Source: Monomorium pharaonis (Eukaryota > Arthropoda > Insecta > Hymenoptera > Formicidae). From it: DNA of 64,000 nt. The position numbers and the translations under genes are program-made. The notes beneath the pieces were generated by a model that saw only the letters and a program-made list of their open reading frames with translations, did no database searches and was not told the DNA's origin. Of the stretch, positions 42,401-53,044 are shown one piece after another; position 1 is the stretch's first letter, and each line of letters opens with the position of its first letter. The stretch covers positions 10,100,722 to 10,164,721 of the forward strand of contig NC_050477.1 in NCBI RefSeq assembly GCF_013373865.1, in the 5' to 3' direction.

Positions 42401-44157
42401 AAAATAATTTTAAGTTAAAATACAAGGATATATTGCTATCATATTTGCATTATATGTTAATAAATAATAAATAATATTTAAAAATATTTGTTATAATTAA
42501 TTTTAAGTTTTGTAACGGTATTTTAAAAGATTACAACTTAATATGTATTACAAATGCAGTTTCTAACCTATATTCATTCATATAAATTTTTAAAAAAACA
42601 TTTTTATAATTTGAAATTTAATTTGAGAGTCTCTTTATAATTTGAAATTTGAAATATAAACTTTAAAGTATGAAAATATTTTTCTCTTTAAGTGATTTTT
42701 ATCTTAAAGTTATAAATTTTTATATAAAATCATGCATTTTCTTACTCTGATCTCGTCGGGTATTACTTGTAATATTTATACATAATTTTTAAATTAATCA
42801 TAAAATAACGTATTTGAGAATTTTTTAATACTTATAAAAAGTAATGAAAAATATTTCTTTTATATATACATATATATATACAAAAGGTGCCTAAAAATAA
42901 AAGTGTTGAAAATTAGCTCTCTTCTTTGACAACTCAGAAAGTTATTTTAAGAATAGAAAATTGTTTTAACGTAAAAATAAACTGTAACCAGAAGGTTATA
43001 TAAATCTAAAAAGTAATTCGCGATAATAGAACTCTCGACGATACTGAAAAAAGTTAATGTTAAATCTCTTTTTCTTTTTCTCTTTCTCTCTCGATATTTC
43101 ATAGATAATGATCTAGAGCAGTGGTCAATTACGGTTGTAGCACGTGACTCGCGACGGACTCACAGTTAACTTTCATATAGCTATTACGTCGCCGTGACGG
43201 CTAGCGGCTTAGCGGCGTGGGCGAAAGTTCACCCGCGAGATCGATCGTCGCGTGAAAATCGCGCGATCGCCGCTCTTTTTTCTCCTCCCTCCCCTCTTCC
43301 TGCCGCCACCGCCCGCCGCCAAAGACTCCGCCCTCGCAACTGCGCGGTTAGGACCGGCGGTGCGTGTTTTCGCGTTGCCGGTATCTGCGGATGTTGCGGT
43401 GCGAGCTCCAAAACGAGACTGTCTCGGCGCGAGGCCATTTAGGTTAGGATTCCCCCTCGCTACGCGATGAGAGAACTCCGCGGCGATTTTAAATCGATAA
43501 CGCGTATATATCGGAGGGCATCTCGTCGTGCTTTACCTCGCTCGCGTCTCCTTCTATCGTTCTAGAGTAAAATCGACGTGCGACGCACGCGTTTAGAACT
43601 TTAGACCTCGAAAAGAGCCGCGGAGAACGGTCGTGGAGCGAGAGATGTAGAAAATGCAACCGAAAAGAGCACAGAGAGATCCGACGACGTTGCGGGAATG
43701 TTAACCGCAACGAGAAATCGTGACAGTCGAAGCGACTTGCGCCGAGTTTAAAATCGTAGACGCGCGTTTTGACGGTATACAATACGATCGAGCGACTCGC
43801 GACAAGCGGTGAAACGACAACGACGACGACAACGGCGACTTGCGACTCGAGCGCGGACATAAGAGTGTCCCTGATCGCGCATCCCGTCGCTTGACGGACG
43901 GACTCTCGTCACTCGCATGACTTCACACCACGATTTCGATCTTCGGGCGGTTTTCCGTATTGGAGAACGCGGCGCGGAATAGTTGGACACGCGGAACAAA
44001 ACCGCGCGGACCGCGGGTGTGTGCTGTGCGTGCGGGCGCTCGCCGCGAACAAGCGGAAACAAAAGGTAGGGGACACTCACATGGTGGGATTCCTCCGGAT
44101 GGTGTTCTCGATGTCGCGGAGGATCTTCTCGGCGGCCGGGAACTCGTTGTCCACCAT
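39443..44157 (-). CDS. PTAR1: protein prenyltransferase alpha subunit repeat-containing protein 1
   Basis: Two exons, 44081-44157 and 39443-40664, give 432 residues (human about 400-430). Exon 1 encodes MVDNEFPAAEKIL...RRNPT, matching the family N-terminus with its RRNP motif. Its AT|GTGAGT donor joins in phase to TCTTAG|AAGG, giving NPTIRSFVILP ahead of NRSPV. PPTA-type repeats are visible around residues 96-108 (NPSVTMFWNMRREL), 133-145, 176-190 (YANNYHAWSYRRHL), 217-231 (VSDHSAYSYRQFLL) and 325-339 (DNHETLWCHRRFL). PTAR1 pairs with the RabGGTase beta subunit in GGTase-III, which geranylgeranylates already-lipidated cysteine proteins such as Ykt6 and FBXL2. Exon 2 is strikingly GC-rich, so long antisense frames there are shadows. 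The frame stays open upstream of the chosen ATG, but no earlier in-frame ATG was seen. Confidence 0.9.
40665..44080 (-). other. PTAR1 intron 1
   Basis: This 3.4-kb intron is bounded by AT|GTGAGT and TTAG|AAGG. Its left part is AT-rich with (TA)-type runs near 42.86 kb. The part nearest exon 1 (about 43.1-44.05 kb) is GC- and CpG-rich and has pyrimidine-rich runs, so promoter-associated sequence extends into the intron. Open frames here on both strands lack recognisable protein character. Confidence 0.7.
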
Positions 44158-45645
44158 CGTGCGAGCCGCATCACATCTCTCCCTCGTGGACGTATCAATC
44201 GACGGCGGACGCGCCAGTGTGACCACACCACCCTCGCGTCCTCTCCCTGTCTTTCTCTCTCTCTCTTTCCCTCTTTCTCTTCTACCCTCACTCACTTCCC
44301 TCGCCCTCGCGTTTGCTCCCTCTCTTTCCGCCTTGCCGCCGCAAAACGACACGTCTCACGTTACAACGTATACGGCGGTGCGGCACTGCGCTCTGCGGAA
44401 GCACCGTCGGAGTGTGCGGCGCGGGTGCACACGTACGGTACGGCTGCGCGCGACGCGAAGTCAGCCGCGAGTCGAGGCGGGCCGGGCGCGCCGCTCAGGC
44501 TCGCCAACTTCACGCGGCGCCTACGAGCAAGCAGCTTCAGCGCGTCCAGCCACGTCCCTACTGTGCGACGAATCGAATCCTACTTTATGCGAAAAAATAT
44601 CGATAAAAACGATATGCGATGAATGTTTCAATTTCTCGAGTTTGATGAAGAGGCATGCTTTCCAATTTTAATTATTTCCCATTGTGTACCATTCTTTTTA
44701 TAATTACGTAAATAAAGTATATGTTTTACATATGTATATCACAAATACGTGAATAGAAAATAAAAATAATTAATTAAAACACATAATTTATTTCAACAAA
44801 CAGCGCCAAAAACGTTTGATATAATCGCACTATCAAAATAGACATTCATATTTCCATCAAATCTAATATGAAACGAATGTCTCCTTGTAAAGTGATTCTG
44901 AATCTTAACCTGAAACGCTCAACACGAGCAATGCAACATCGTATTCTCTTACAAAGGCATTATATAAACTCAAGTATATAAAGTGCAGCTATACCTTTCT
45001 TCGTTATCGATATAGTTTAGGCGCCTTCCAGGAGATTATCGTGTCGCGGATTACCTCATAAACACTTTTACGTTTATAAACGTCCGACATGTTCTCATTG
45101 GACGAGACGCGATAACCGCCGCGACCCGGTGGAAGCGAGCAACGCGAGGGCAAAGGATGCCAAATAACAATCTTACCGGATTCTTGATAACGACGATCGC
45201 GCGTATCCCGCTGCTCGCCGCGCGATAAAGAGTCCGACGCATTTCGCTCGTTTATAGATCGCGATAAAATTCACGCGCAAACTCCCAACGAACGCCGAAC
45301 GAAAGACCGCGCCGCCGGCTGAACATGGCTGCGAAATATCGATATGCAAACGTTAACGACCTCTATAATCTCTATTCTCTGTTTCTGTCGACAATCGAAA
45401 TCGAAATCGAGATTTCTCGACGGACGGATGAAGTGGGCGCACGAGCCGACACATAACCCCATCACGTCGCATCGCGTCGTCGATCGTACAGTTTCATTTC
45501 TATCGACTCGTCCTTGCCTAATAAGGTAAAAAAAAAAAAAAAAAAAAACACGGAGACGACTCGACCCCTCAACGCGGTTTCTTCGGTCCCCTTCGTTGAA
45601 TCGCCTCTCAAATAGAGACGAAGCGTCTGTTTCGAAACATAAATA
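44158..45645. promoter_or_regulatory. head-to-head intergenic region between PTAR1 (-) and TBCA (+)
   Basis: About 1.5 kb separates the two divergent starts. The PTAR1 side (to about 44.55 kb) is CpG-rich with long CT/GA runs. A middle AT-rich stretch follows (44.6-45.0 kb), then a second CpG-rich block near 45.1-45.65 kb that should serve TBCA. A YY1-like AACATGGCTGC lies at 45322-45332. The layout suggests two separate promoters and not one shared core. Confidence 0.5.
45325..45456 (+). other. small upstream open reading frame in the TBCA leader region
   Basis: An ATG inside the YY1-like AACATGGCTGC opens 43 codons, beginning MAAKYRYANVND and containing a run of alternating Glu and Ile, then stops at 45454-45456. 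It lies 190 bases before the TBCA start. Whether it is in the mature TBCA leader is unknown. It could be a regulatory uORF or incidental. Confidence 0.25.
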
Positions 45646-46290
45646 ATGTCTGATCCGCGCATAAGAACTCTCAAGATCAAGACGGGAGTGGTAAAGCGCC
45701 TTGCAAAAGAGAAGATTACATACGAGAAGGAGGTGGTGCAGCAGCGCGAAAGGATACAAAAGTTGAAAGAACAAGGTGAGAATCGGCTTTTCGATTACGA
45801 AGGGAGAGGAGATGCACGCGATTCCCTCCCCGTATCACGTGGCGTTGAAACACCCGTCCCGTAAACTGCGTAATTTATATTGTAGATAAGATTTCTCGCA
45901 GCGCAGATTCGTCTGAGTTAGTTATTTTGTAAGATTGTTCTTTTCCGAATATTTTAATTAATTTTACTTTATAACTTTCCTTTCTTCAATTTCTAAAATA
46001 ATATTATATCATTAATAAATTATATTAAACAATTTTATAACAGAAAGTATACGTGTGTTGTAGATAAAGATGGCTACGACATAAAGAAGCAAGAGGAAGT
46101 GCTTCAAGAGTCTCTTATGATGGTACCAGACTGCCAGAGGCGTCTTGTCAAAGCATTTGAAGAACTCAAAAAAATTCTGGATACCGAGCAAGACTTGAAA
46201 GAAGTAGAAGATTACATTGAGGCTGAAAAAGTGCTGCAGGAGGCGGAGGAGCAACTGCCAAAGGAAGGAGACATCCTGCAGATGTGTTAA
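45646..46290 (+). CDS. TBCA: tubulin-specific chaperone A
   Basis: Two exons, 45646-45775 and 46064-46290, split by a 288-base intron (AAG|GTGAGA ... TTGTAG|ATA), encode 118 residues (human 108). The protein starts MSDPRIRTLKIKTGVVKRL and continues with KEKITYEKEVVQQRERIQKL. The second exon carries MMVPDCQRRLVKAFEEL and an acidic helix. Highly charged heptads agree with the known three-helix bundle. Cofactor A captures folded beta-tubulin intermediates in the cytosolic tubulin-folding pathway. The next gene starts 174 bases after the stop on the same strand. Identity is clear from the family signature. Confidence 0.93.
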
Positions 46291-46464
46291 AAGTGCTCTT
46301 TGATGACTTTTGCTAAATTATTTTTTTTAATATTATCTAATACATTTTCATTTTTCTTACCTTTACTAACCTCTTACGATTAATTAATTTTACACTACGA
46401 ACTATTATAGAGTCTAAGCCTTTTTTGTTATTGTTCTCACTTGAATGCACATTTATCATATCAA

Positions 46465-47973
46465 ATGAATATGTACAGTGGTCAGTCTCTCCAGCCAGAT
46501 ACGACTGGACAAACTTATGACAGTGTGCATTTTAACATGTATTATTCGATTCAGCAACCATTTGCATATAATGTAAATTATGGTGGAAATATGTATTATG
46601 TTCATCCAAGCCATGTAACGTGTGATAACAGTACTGTTAATAATGCGACATCAATCGATAGAGTAAGAACAAGACAAAAAGATGAAAAGGCCATTGAACA
46701 GTTCCTTCAAGAAGCAGAACGGGTAGTTCCTACCAAAAGCAAACAGAAAGATCGTGGTTCTAAGATCATGGTCGCTAAGAATGCGTTGATATCGGTGATC
46801 AGATTAAACAAGCAACTCGAAGCTGTTTGCACGGAGCTCAGGAGCAACATTAATTTACCGCAAGCACAATGGCAAGAAAAGATCAGTGCCTGTAACGTTG
46901 CGAAACACGAAATCTGCGAAATTTTAAAACCCATAAAAGACATAAACTTTTTGAATAAAGTCAAGAACGATTTAGAGAAACGTAAGAAAAAACGTACAAG
47001 GCAGCAGCTTAGAAGAAAAGAATGGAAAAAGGAGAAGTTAATGAAAGAAGAGAGAAGAGTGAGATTGCATGCGGAGGCTGACGCATGGATTCGAAAGGAG
47101 CAAGCAGTAATTGAGCGAGAGAAACAAGAGGAGAACTTGCGGAAGGACGCAGATATGATTTTATCCGACGTTCGAAGTAAGAGAAACGATGCACGAAAGT
47201 ATTTAGGAATTTTGCAAGAACTGCAAAACTTACGAAGAATCAAGACAAACATTGGTCGAACAAGAGGCGAGAAATTATCTTTAGCAGCTGAGAAAGCATT
47301 CAATGATACCATCGGTAGTATTTTATTACAAATAATTTTTAATTTTTTTCAGATTTGTCAAAATGTAAGATAAAATTAAACGCATTAATAATAAACATAA
47401 TTTCTAATTTTAATAAAAAATAATAAAAATACGATTAATAAGATTTGAATATTTAATAGCAAATTGATTATGAATTATACTCTGCCTTTTCCAATACAAC
47501 GTAATATAAATTATAATTTATTATTTTATTTTTAATCATAATGTAAATGTTTCAGTTAAATTAACAGAACAATGGACTACTTTGGATCGAAACTATGCGA
47601 CAGAAGAACAAGAATTAAAATTAACGCTAAAAACGGATAACGAAAAGAGAATCGAAAAGCAAACCAAAAATTTCTTCAATGATTGGGAAAATGTACTATT
47701 TGGTACAAATATATTGGCTGCTGAACAATCTTACAAAGATGTAGATGGTTTTATCATGACTCGGTATGTATTTCATATTGAGACAGTTAATCTTAGGTAA
47801 CATCAATTTTTTTTCAATCAAGGAAATTATTTTCTTTTTTCCATTTCAGTGCGGCCTGGGATAAATTTATCAGTTCGGAAAATGATGCAACAACGATTCC
47901 AATTGGATGGATAGTGCCTGAAAAACCATCTTCTGCTGCTTGGCAAAAATGTCTCAATAAGGAGACTTCTTGA
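46465..47973 (+). CDS. PDCD7: programmed cell death protein 7 / U11-U12 snRNP 59 kDa protein
   Basis: Exons 46465-47314, 47556-47763 and 47850-47973 join in phase (ATCG|GTAGTA, TTTCAG|TTA, TCG|GTATGT, TTTCAG|TGC) to give 393 residues. The first 55 residues are Tyr/Asn/Gln-rich. Residues of about 167-240 form a very basic, charged helical region (KRKKKRTRQQLRRKEWKKEK). The family C-terminus follows: TLDRNYATEEQELKLTL, then DGFIMTRAAWDKFI and IPIGWIVP. The vertebrate orthologue is a component of the U11/U12 di-snRNP, which recognises minor introns in the nucleus. The ATG chosen is the first in the frame after an in-frame stop at 46408. AATAAA at 48014-48019 is a likely poly(A) signal. The mammalian protein is longer at the N-terminus. 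Confidence 0.82.
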
Positions 47974-48284
47974 GATAAGCAAAATAATGTGTCAATTTAA
48001 GTTTAATTAACAAAATAAACAATTTGCTAGAATATTTTAATCAAGCCATGCGACTTGTATACATTACGATAAAGTTTTTCACTATTGCAAAAATTGTCAT
48101 ATATATGGAAAGAAATGTTATTTTAATTGAGAGATTGAATTTTGCTATTCTTCATTCATTAACAAAAAAGTTTAAACCGTTGCTTGTTTACTTATTTTGA
48201 GAAATTTAATATTGTAAAATTATGTACAAAAAACCTATTTTACAAAAAATTATTTTAAAATTGGTGATTTTATATAAATTATAT
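47974..48284. other. convergent intergenic spacer between PDCD7 and UTP15
   Basis: The 311 AT-rich bases hold both 3' ends. AATAAA at 48014-48019 on the plus strand fits PDCD7. I saw no clean AATAAA for UTP15 on the minus strand, so it may use a variant signal or overlap PDCD7 antisense. Confidence 0.5.
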
Positions 48285-50744
48285 TTAGACTATATTTAAG
48301 ACAATATTACGTTCCGTTTGAGCAGCGTTTGATGGTTCCAAACTTCGACTTTCCTTTATAGCAGGCAAAGAAGACGTTTCAGCACTGGACAAAATCGTCT
48401 GCATTGAACCTTGCAATTGTGTCAAGGCTAGAATTAATTGCTCTTCCTCCTGTAACTTTTGCGACAGTATAGCGAACATTTTTCGTGCTTCTTCTGACAG
48501 TTCATCCAAATGATCCTCATATACGTCTGGCAAAAACATATTTTATTAATTTAAAAAACGAGACTAAAGAGAAATCCAAAGAGAAATATTTAACACTTGC
48601 CTAATAACACATTCGCTACATGCAACAACACTCTTCCAAAACGAATGCTGCCGATGTATTTGTTCAAAAACTTAATAATATTAACCAGTGATTTGCCGTC
48701 TCTACCGGCCAAGGCTCGCTTTAAACCCTCACGCCTAATAAGTTCTTGTGTAAGCGCCACGGTAACATGCGGCGTTTTGTTGACTACGTAACTCATCATT
48801 ACGCAGTCGAGCGCCTTACTATATTGAAACTTTCGCAAACAGGCGTCGTGCTTACTCATTATCTCTTTGACCTCCTGCTGGACAACTACGTCGACACTCC
48901 GTACATGTAAGTTTTCGCCCGCGTTTCTGTAAGATACCTTTTTGCGTTTCGGTTTTATCACGTCTTTCACGTCTTCCTCACGTCTCCTAACGGAAATCAA
49001 ACCGTCTACCATACCGGCTACGACAGTTTCGTCACCTGCCTGCAATTTAATCGCATTCAATTTGCTTATATCAATTTTTATCATTACAATGAAACCATGT
49101 TATTTCAATAATTTTTATAAACCAATATTACCTTTATAATTTAATTTAATAAGAATAATTATAATGGAATGTAAAAACATGCAGATTTTAACATATATAA
49201 CAGTAAAAAACATTTTTCTTACACTAATTCCTATGCTGAGAACCGCATTGGGATAGTCCAAAGCATGAAGAGTTTTATATGTTCCAGCATCATATACTTT
49301 AACGTGCCTGTCCAACGATCCAGACAATATTCTATGACCATTGGAGGCAATTTTCAGGCAAGTTACAGTTTTATGATGTTGCGTGATTTTTGCGAGCAAT
49401 TTACCACCCGCGAGAGCGTCCCACACTTTGATATCTGTTCCACCTTAAAATCACAAATTAATAATAAACATTGTTATATGTAAAACATTGATTACATAAA
49501 ATTATATATATAATAAATTATACATATTATGTATGATAAAACAGAAATCTCAAACTGCTATACAAACTATATATATGAATAATCAAAATATAATTACCTG
49601 CAGACAGGAATATTCCCCCAGTCGGCAAAAAGAGTAAACTTTCCACTGGTGCATCATGATTAACACTAAATATCTTCTTATTCGTTCTGGTGTCATACAT
49701 ATTTACAATCTTGTCATATCCGCCAGATAGCAAGATGTCGGTGGACACAGGGCTTACTGCACCAGCTCTAATATAATCCGTGTGTTCATTGAAGGTTATT
49801 AACTGCTTCTCACTAGGTATGTCCCATAATGCTACAGTCTTATCGTCTGAGAACGAAGCAATGTGAAGGTCGTCAGCTGTGAAGAAAACTCGGTGCACCG
49901 CACGTTTGTGTCCAGAGAAGACCCGTAACATGCTATTGGAACCAATATTGAAAAGTCTAACCATCGGTTCCTCTCCACCGACGCACAACAGCTTGCCATC
50001 CCTGCGAAAACAACCTCCATATGCAGCTTCTTTGAATCTGCTGTAAGTTTTTGTGACCAGTTTGGTGATAGGATTATACAGTTGCACCCGTACTGAGCAG
50101 GTCACCGCGAAATAATGTGGCTCTACTGGTGAGAAATCAATGTAGTCTATCAGACCAAACTCCTTTATTAAAACAGGAGGCTGTAAACATATAGTTTATC
50201 ACAAGTATCATTCTCTATGTGTACAGTTTTAATAAATGTAGAGCAGAGATTACAAATATCTTAATATTCTGCACATACAATCTGATAATTTTGTTCTGCA
50301 ATTTCCTTTCTTTAAAAAAAAACTAAAAGTACTGTAATTAGTTATAATATTTATATATAATTTTATAAAATAAAAACACAAATATTTTTTAAACTGTTAA
50401 AATAAGTTTTTAAAGATTTTTTTACATTTGTAAAATAAAAACTATTTCAAAAGTATTTAATATGATTTAACGATCTAATATGTATAAAGAAGGTGTCAAA
50501 AATGGGTGTACAAAGTGTTAAATACATTTAACTTTATTAGAAGTAAAAAATTATGTTTGTAACAGGATAAAAACACGTGCTATGAATCGTTTATAGGTTA
50601 TGGCCGACACATAAACGCAATAAGTATCTTAAATCAAGTTTTAAATATACATACTGTATATTTCTTCCAATATATATTATCTTCGGTTAACTCCGGCCCT
50701 GTTCTAGCAAATACTTTAGTATTTATTTTCTTGAACGACGTCAT
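48285..50744 (-). CDS. UTP15: U3 small nucleolar RNA-associated protein 15 homologue
   Basis: Five exons, 50655-50744, 49598-50180, 49223-49443, 48601-49039 and 48285-48526, join in phase to 524 residues (human 518). The protein starts MTSFKKINTKVFARTGPELT. WD40 blades run from about residue 40 to 320. Clear ones are KTVALWD near 145-150, GGYDKIVNMYDTRT, SAGGTDIKVWDALAGG and GSLDRHVKVYD. The C-terminal UTP15 helical domain follows, after a basic KPKRKK linker. In yeast and human this is a t-UTP/UtpA subunit of the nucleolar small-subunit processome, linking rDNA transcription to pre-18S processing. The last intron (48527-48600) uses a GC donor, AG|GCAAGT. Identity is firm. Confidence 0.93.
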
Positions 50745-50804
50745 GTTTATAACAAATTTATAAAAATAACTCACGTCTGTATCAAAACACCGGCAAACTG
50801 CTAA

Positions 50805-50947
50805 GGCCTGGTTTACAATGAATGTCGTAAGTCATGTCGTAAGAAAACTAGCCAATCATAGTTGATCTTGAGAAGAAAAGCGAACATGATTGATTAAATT
50901 TCTTACGATACAACTTACGACTTACGACATCCATTGTAGACCAAGCC
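50805..50947. mobile_element. 143-bp MITE, PIF/Harbinger-like, flanked by TAA
   Basis: The left end GGCCTGGTTTACAATGAATG mirrors the right end (its complement GGCTTGGTCTACAATGGATG) with few mismatches. Inside, both halves repeat ATGTCGTAAG. The element is flanked by TAA on both sides (50802-50804 and 50948-50950), the 3-bp TWA duplication typical of PIF/Harbinger elements. It has no coding capacity. It lies about 60 bases upstream of the UTP15 start codon, inside the probable promoter or leader. Confidence 0.65.
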
Positions 50948-51033
50948 TAAAGAAATGACCAATTATATTCGATTATTCTTCTTACATTCAACTGTGATTG
51001 ATCAATTTCTTATGGCTTACCTTATAAAACCAG

Positions 51034-51210
51034 GGGCTCGATTCTTGAATTTATTCGCAAGAAAACGTATGCGTAAATACTCGCTCTAACAGAAAAGTTG
51101 CAAGTTTATTGGTTAAAAGCCATACGATAGCCAATAAATTTTCAACTTTTCTGTAAGAACAGGAATTTGCGAATACGTTTCTCTTGCAAATGAATTCAAG
51201 AATCGAGCCC
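51034..51210. mobile_element. 177-bp MITE with GGGCTCGATTCTTGAATT termini
   Basis: The left terminus GGGCTCGATTCTTGAATTTA and the right terminus (complement GGGCTCGATTCTTGAATTCA) are near-perfect inverted repeats. Complementarity continues inward, with an internal pair of AAAAGTTG/CAACTTTT segments. CAG flanks both ends (51031-51033 and 51211-51213), consistent with a 3-bp target duplication. It is non-autonomous. The superfamily is not assigned because CAG is not the TWA of Harbinger. Confidence 0.6.
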
Positions 51211-51294
51211 CAGAAAGTAACCTGAGAGCGGTCATCGCGTGCAATACCACATGTACATGATATAAATTCAATTAATTGATTTGATAAAAATTCA

Positions 51295-51391
51295 CTCACC
51301 GATTGCTGTCGCTGCTCCTGCTGTTGATCGAGCTGCTGCTGCTACTGCTACATTCCTTTTTGCTCCATGGATGCCACTTTCTACTGACATC
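51295..51391 (-). other. exon-like segment in the left palindrome arm
   Basis: Read on the minus strand, ATGATGTCAGTAGAAAGTGG opens a frame MMSVESGIHGAKRNVAVAAA that runs Ala-rich to the donor CG|GTGAGTGAA just below 51300. The right arm has the corresponding segment and donor. It could be a 5' leader exon for UTP15, whose ATG lies 550 bases further on, or the start of a short peptide. The two arms differ by indels, so reading frames after GIH are not conserved. That favours a non-coding leader. Confidence 0.35.
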
Positions 51392-52075
51392 ATCCTGCTA
51401 TTTCGAATCGAACCGCACATTAATAACGATCGCCCGATACTTTATTCGGCACTCCCGATATTACGGATATATCACACACGAGTAAAAAGTAAACCGCGCG
51501 CGAGAATTTCACTTGGCGCGACCGTTACATTTGAAAAAATACGTGAAAAGTACGACTCGTCTGATTGGCGGCGAAAATCAACATGGCACGAAAGTGGCGT
51601 AACGTCACATAACATCGTTGAATCACAGGCTGAGGAAAGCGGTTGAATGAAAATTACGCGCCGAGATACAACAAACGGAGACAAATTCGTTTCGAGAATT
51701 TCGTATGCTCGCACGACGATCGACTAGTAGCACTTCACTTAATTGGCACTCGTGATATTCTACCGAAAGTATCCCCTTGGAGCAAACGCTTTGCTCGAAC
51801 GTGCACGCGAACACTTCACTCGAAACCGAAGGCAAACGCACGATGCCGCACTTTACAAATGAATACGACCTCACGTTATGTATGATCTCACGTATGATCG
51901 TTTGCTAGCGCGACGGCACTCTAAACACAACACTGTACCTGCGCACAATGAATTCTGAACACGCACGGAGTCGACGGAACGTCTGACCGGCGCTGGAGTG
52001 GCGTACGTGACTGCTGGCAGGCAGACTCGGCGTTGCTAGGCGACCGACTTGTTGACTCGCCGCGCCTGCGCCGCT

Positions 52076-52087
52076 GCCGCCATGTTG
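52076..52087. promoter_or_regulatory. YY1-type motif at the palindrome centre
   Basis: GCCGCCATGTTG (complement CAACATGGCGGC) matches the AANATGGCGGC consensus bound by YY1-class zinc-finger factors. It sits in the 92-base spacer between the arms, where divergent transcription would start. No TATA box was seen in the GC-rich spacer. Confidence 0.45.
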
Positions 52088-52847
52088 CTCCGTTGCTCCG
52101 CGCTCCAGTCACGTACGCCACTCCAGCGCCGGTCGGACGCGCTGTCGACTCCGTGCGTGTCTCTGCGTGTCTCGCGTGTTCAGAATTGAATTGTCCGCTG
52201 TTGTGCAGGTACGGTGTTGTGTTGAGAGTGCCGTCGTGCTAGCAAACGATACGCGAGCCATGTGAGATCGTATTCATGTGTAAAGCGCGGCGTCGGCCTT
52301 CGGTTTCGAGTGAAGTGTTTCTCGAAGGGGATACGTTCGGTAGAATATCGCGAATGCCAGTTAAGTGAAGTGCTACTAGTCGATCGTCGTGCAAGCATAC
52401 GAAATTCTCGAAACGAATTTGTCTCCGTTCGTTGTATCTCGGCGCGTAATTTTTATTCAAACAGTTTTCCTCGGCCTGCGTTTTCACGAAGTTACGTGAC
52501 TTTCGTGCCGTGTTGATTTTCGTTTCGAGCAAAGTTTTCGTGTGCGCGTATTCGCTCGAGGAGTGTCGTACGTAATCCGTTCGGTAGAATGTCGATCGTG
52601 CCAATAATGAAACTTTACCAATAGTCATCACGCAATCATACAGAGATACAAAACTCTGGGAGCAAATTGATTTACTTCTGTTCCGTGTGTCTTGACGTGC
52701 CATATTTTTCTAAATGTAACGGTCACGCCAAGTGAAATTCTCGCGCGATTTACGTTTTACTCGTGTGTGATATATATTATCCGCAATATCGGGAGTGCCG
52801 AATAAAGTATCGGGCGATCGTTAATAATGCGGTTCGAGAATAGCAGG

Positions 52848-53044
52848 ATGATGTCAGCAGAAAGCGGCATCCATGAAGCGACTCGGTATTAAAATATATA
52901 TATACTATTTTTTCAAGTGATACGTTTCTTTACCTGCTTTTGTATTTGAGTTTAGGAATAATATATTTATCACATTTTCAGAATCAAAACCGGAAAAGGA
53001 ATGTAGCAGTAGCATCAGCATCAGTAGGAGCAGCGACAGCAATC
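52848..53044 (+). other. exon-like segment in the right palindrome arm, interrupted by an AT-rich insert
   Basis: ATGATGTCAGCAGAAAGCGG opens MMSAESGIHEATR. It is followed by GTATTAAAAT, about 95 AT-rich bases ending TTTTCAG, then AATCAAAACCGG and a Ser-rich stretch up to the donor CG|GTGAGTAAA after 53044. The insert is absent from the left arm and has intron-like ends. This may be a leader exon pair for DCAF12, or for an unrecognised transcript reading right. No downstream exon could be assigned by phase. Confidence 0.3.

Larger units (their letters stand above)
50745..51241. other. UTP15 upstream region with two MITE insertions
   Basis: About 500 bases separate the UTP15 start from the palindrome. 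They hold two terminal-inverted-repeat elements (50805-50947 and 51034-51210), annotated separately. Just upstream of the ATG, reading on the minus strand, is a TTTTGATACAG acceptor-like site and a GTGAGT. The UTP15 leader may therefore be spliced, possibly from the palindrome exon (inference). Confidence 0.4.

Noticed and set aside
43920..44671. Overlapping plus-strand frames of over 200 codons
   Set aside because: They cross the CpG- and CT-rich PTAR1 promoter, have biased composition and no homology that I recognise.
46707..47312. Minus-strand frame of 201 codons
   Set aside because: It is antisense to the Lys/Glu/Arg-rich PDCD7 exon, so reads as Phe/Ser/Leu-rich. No splice or promoter support.
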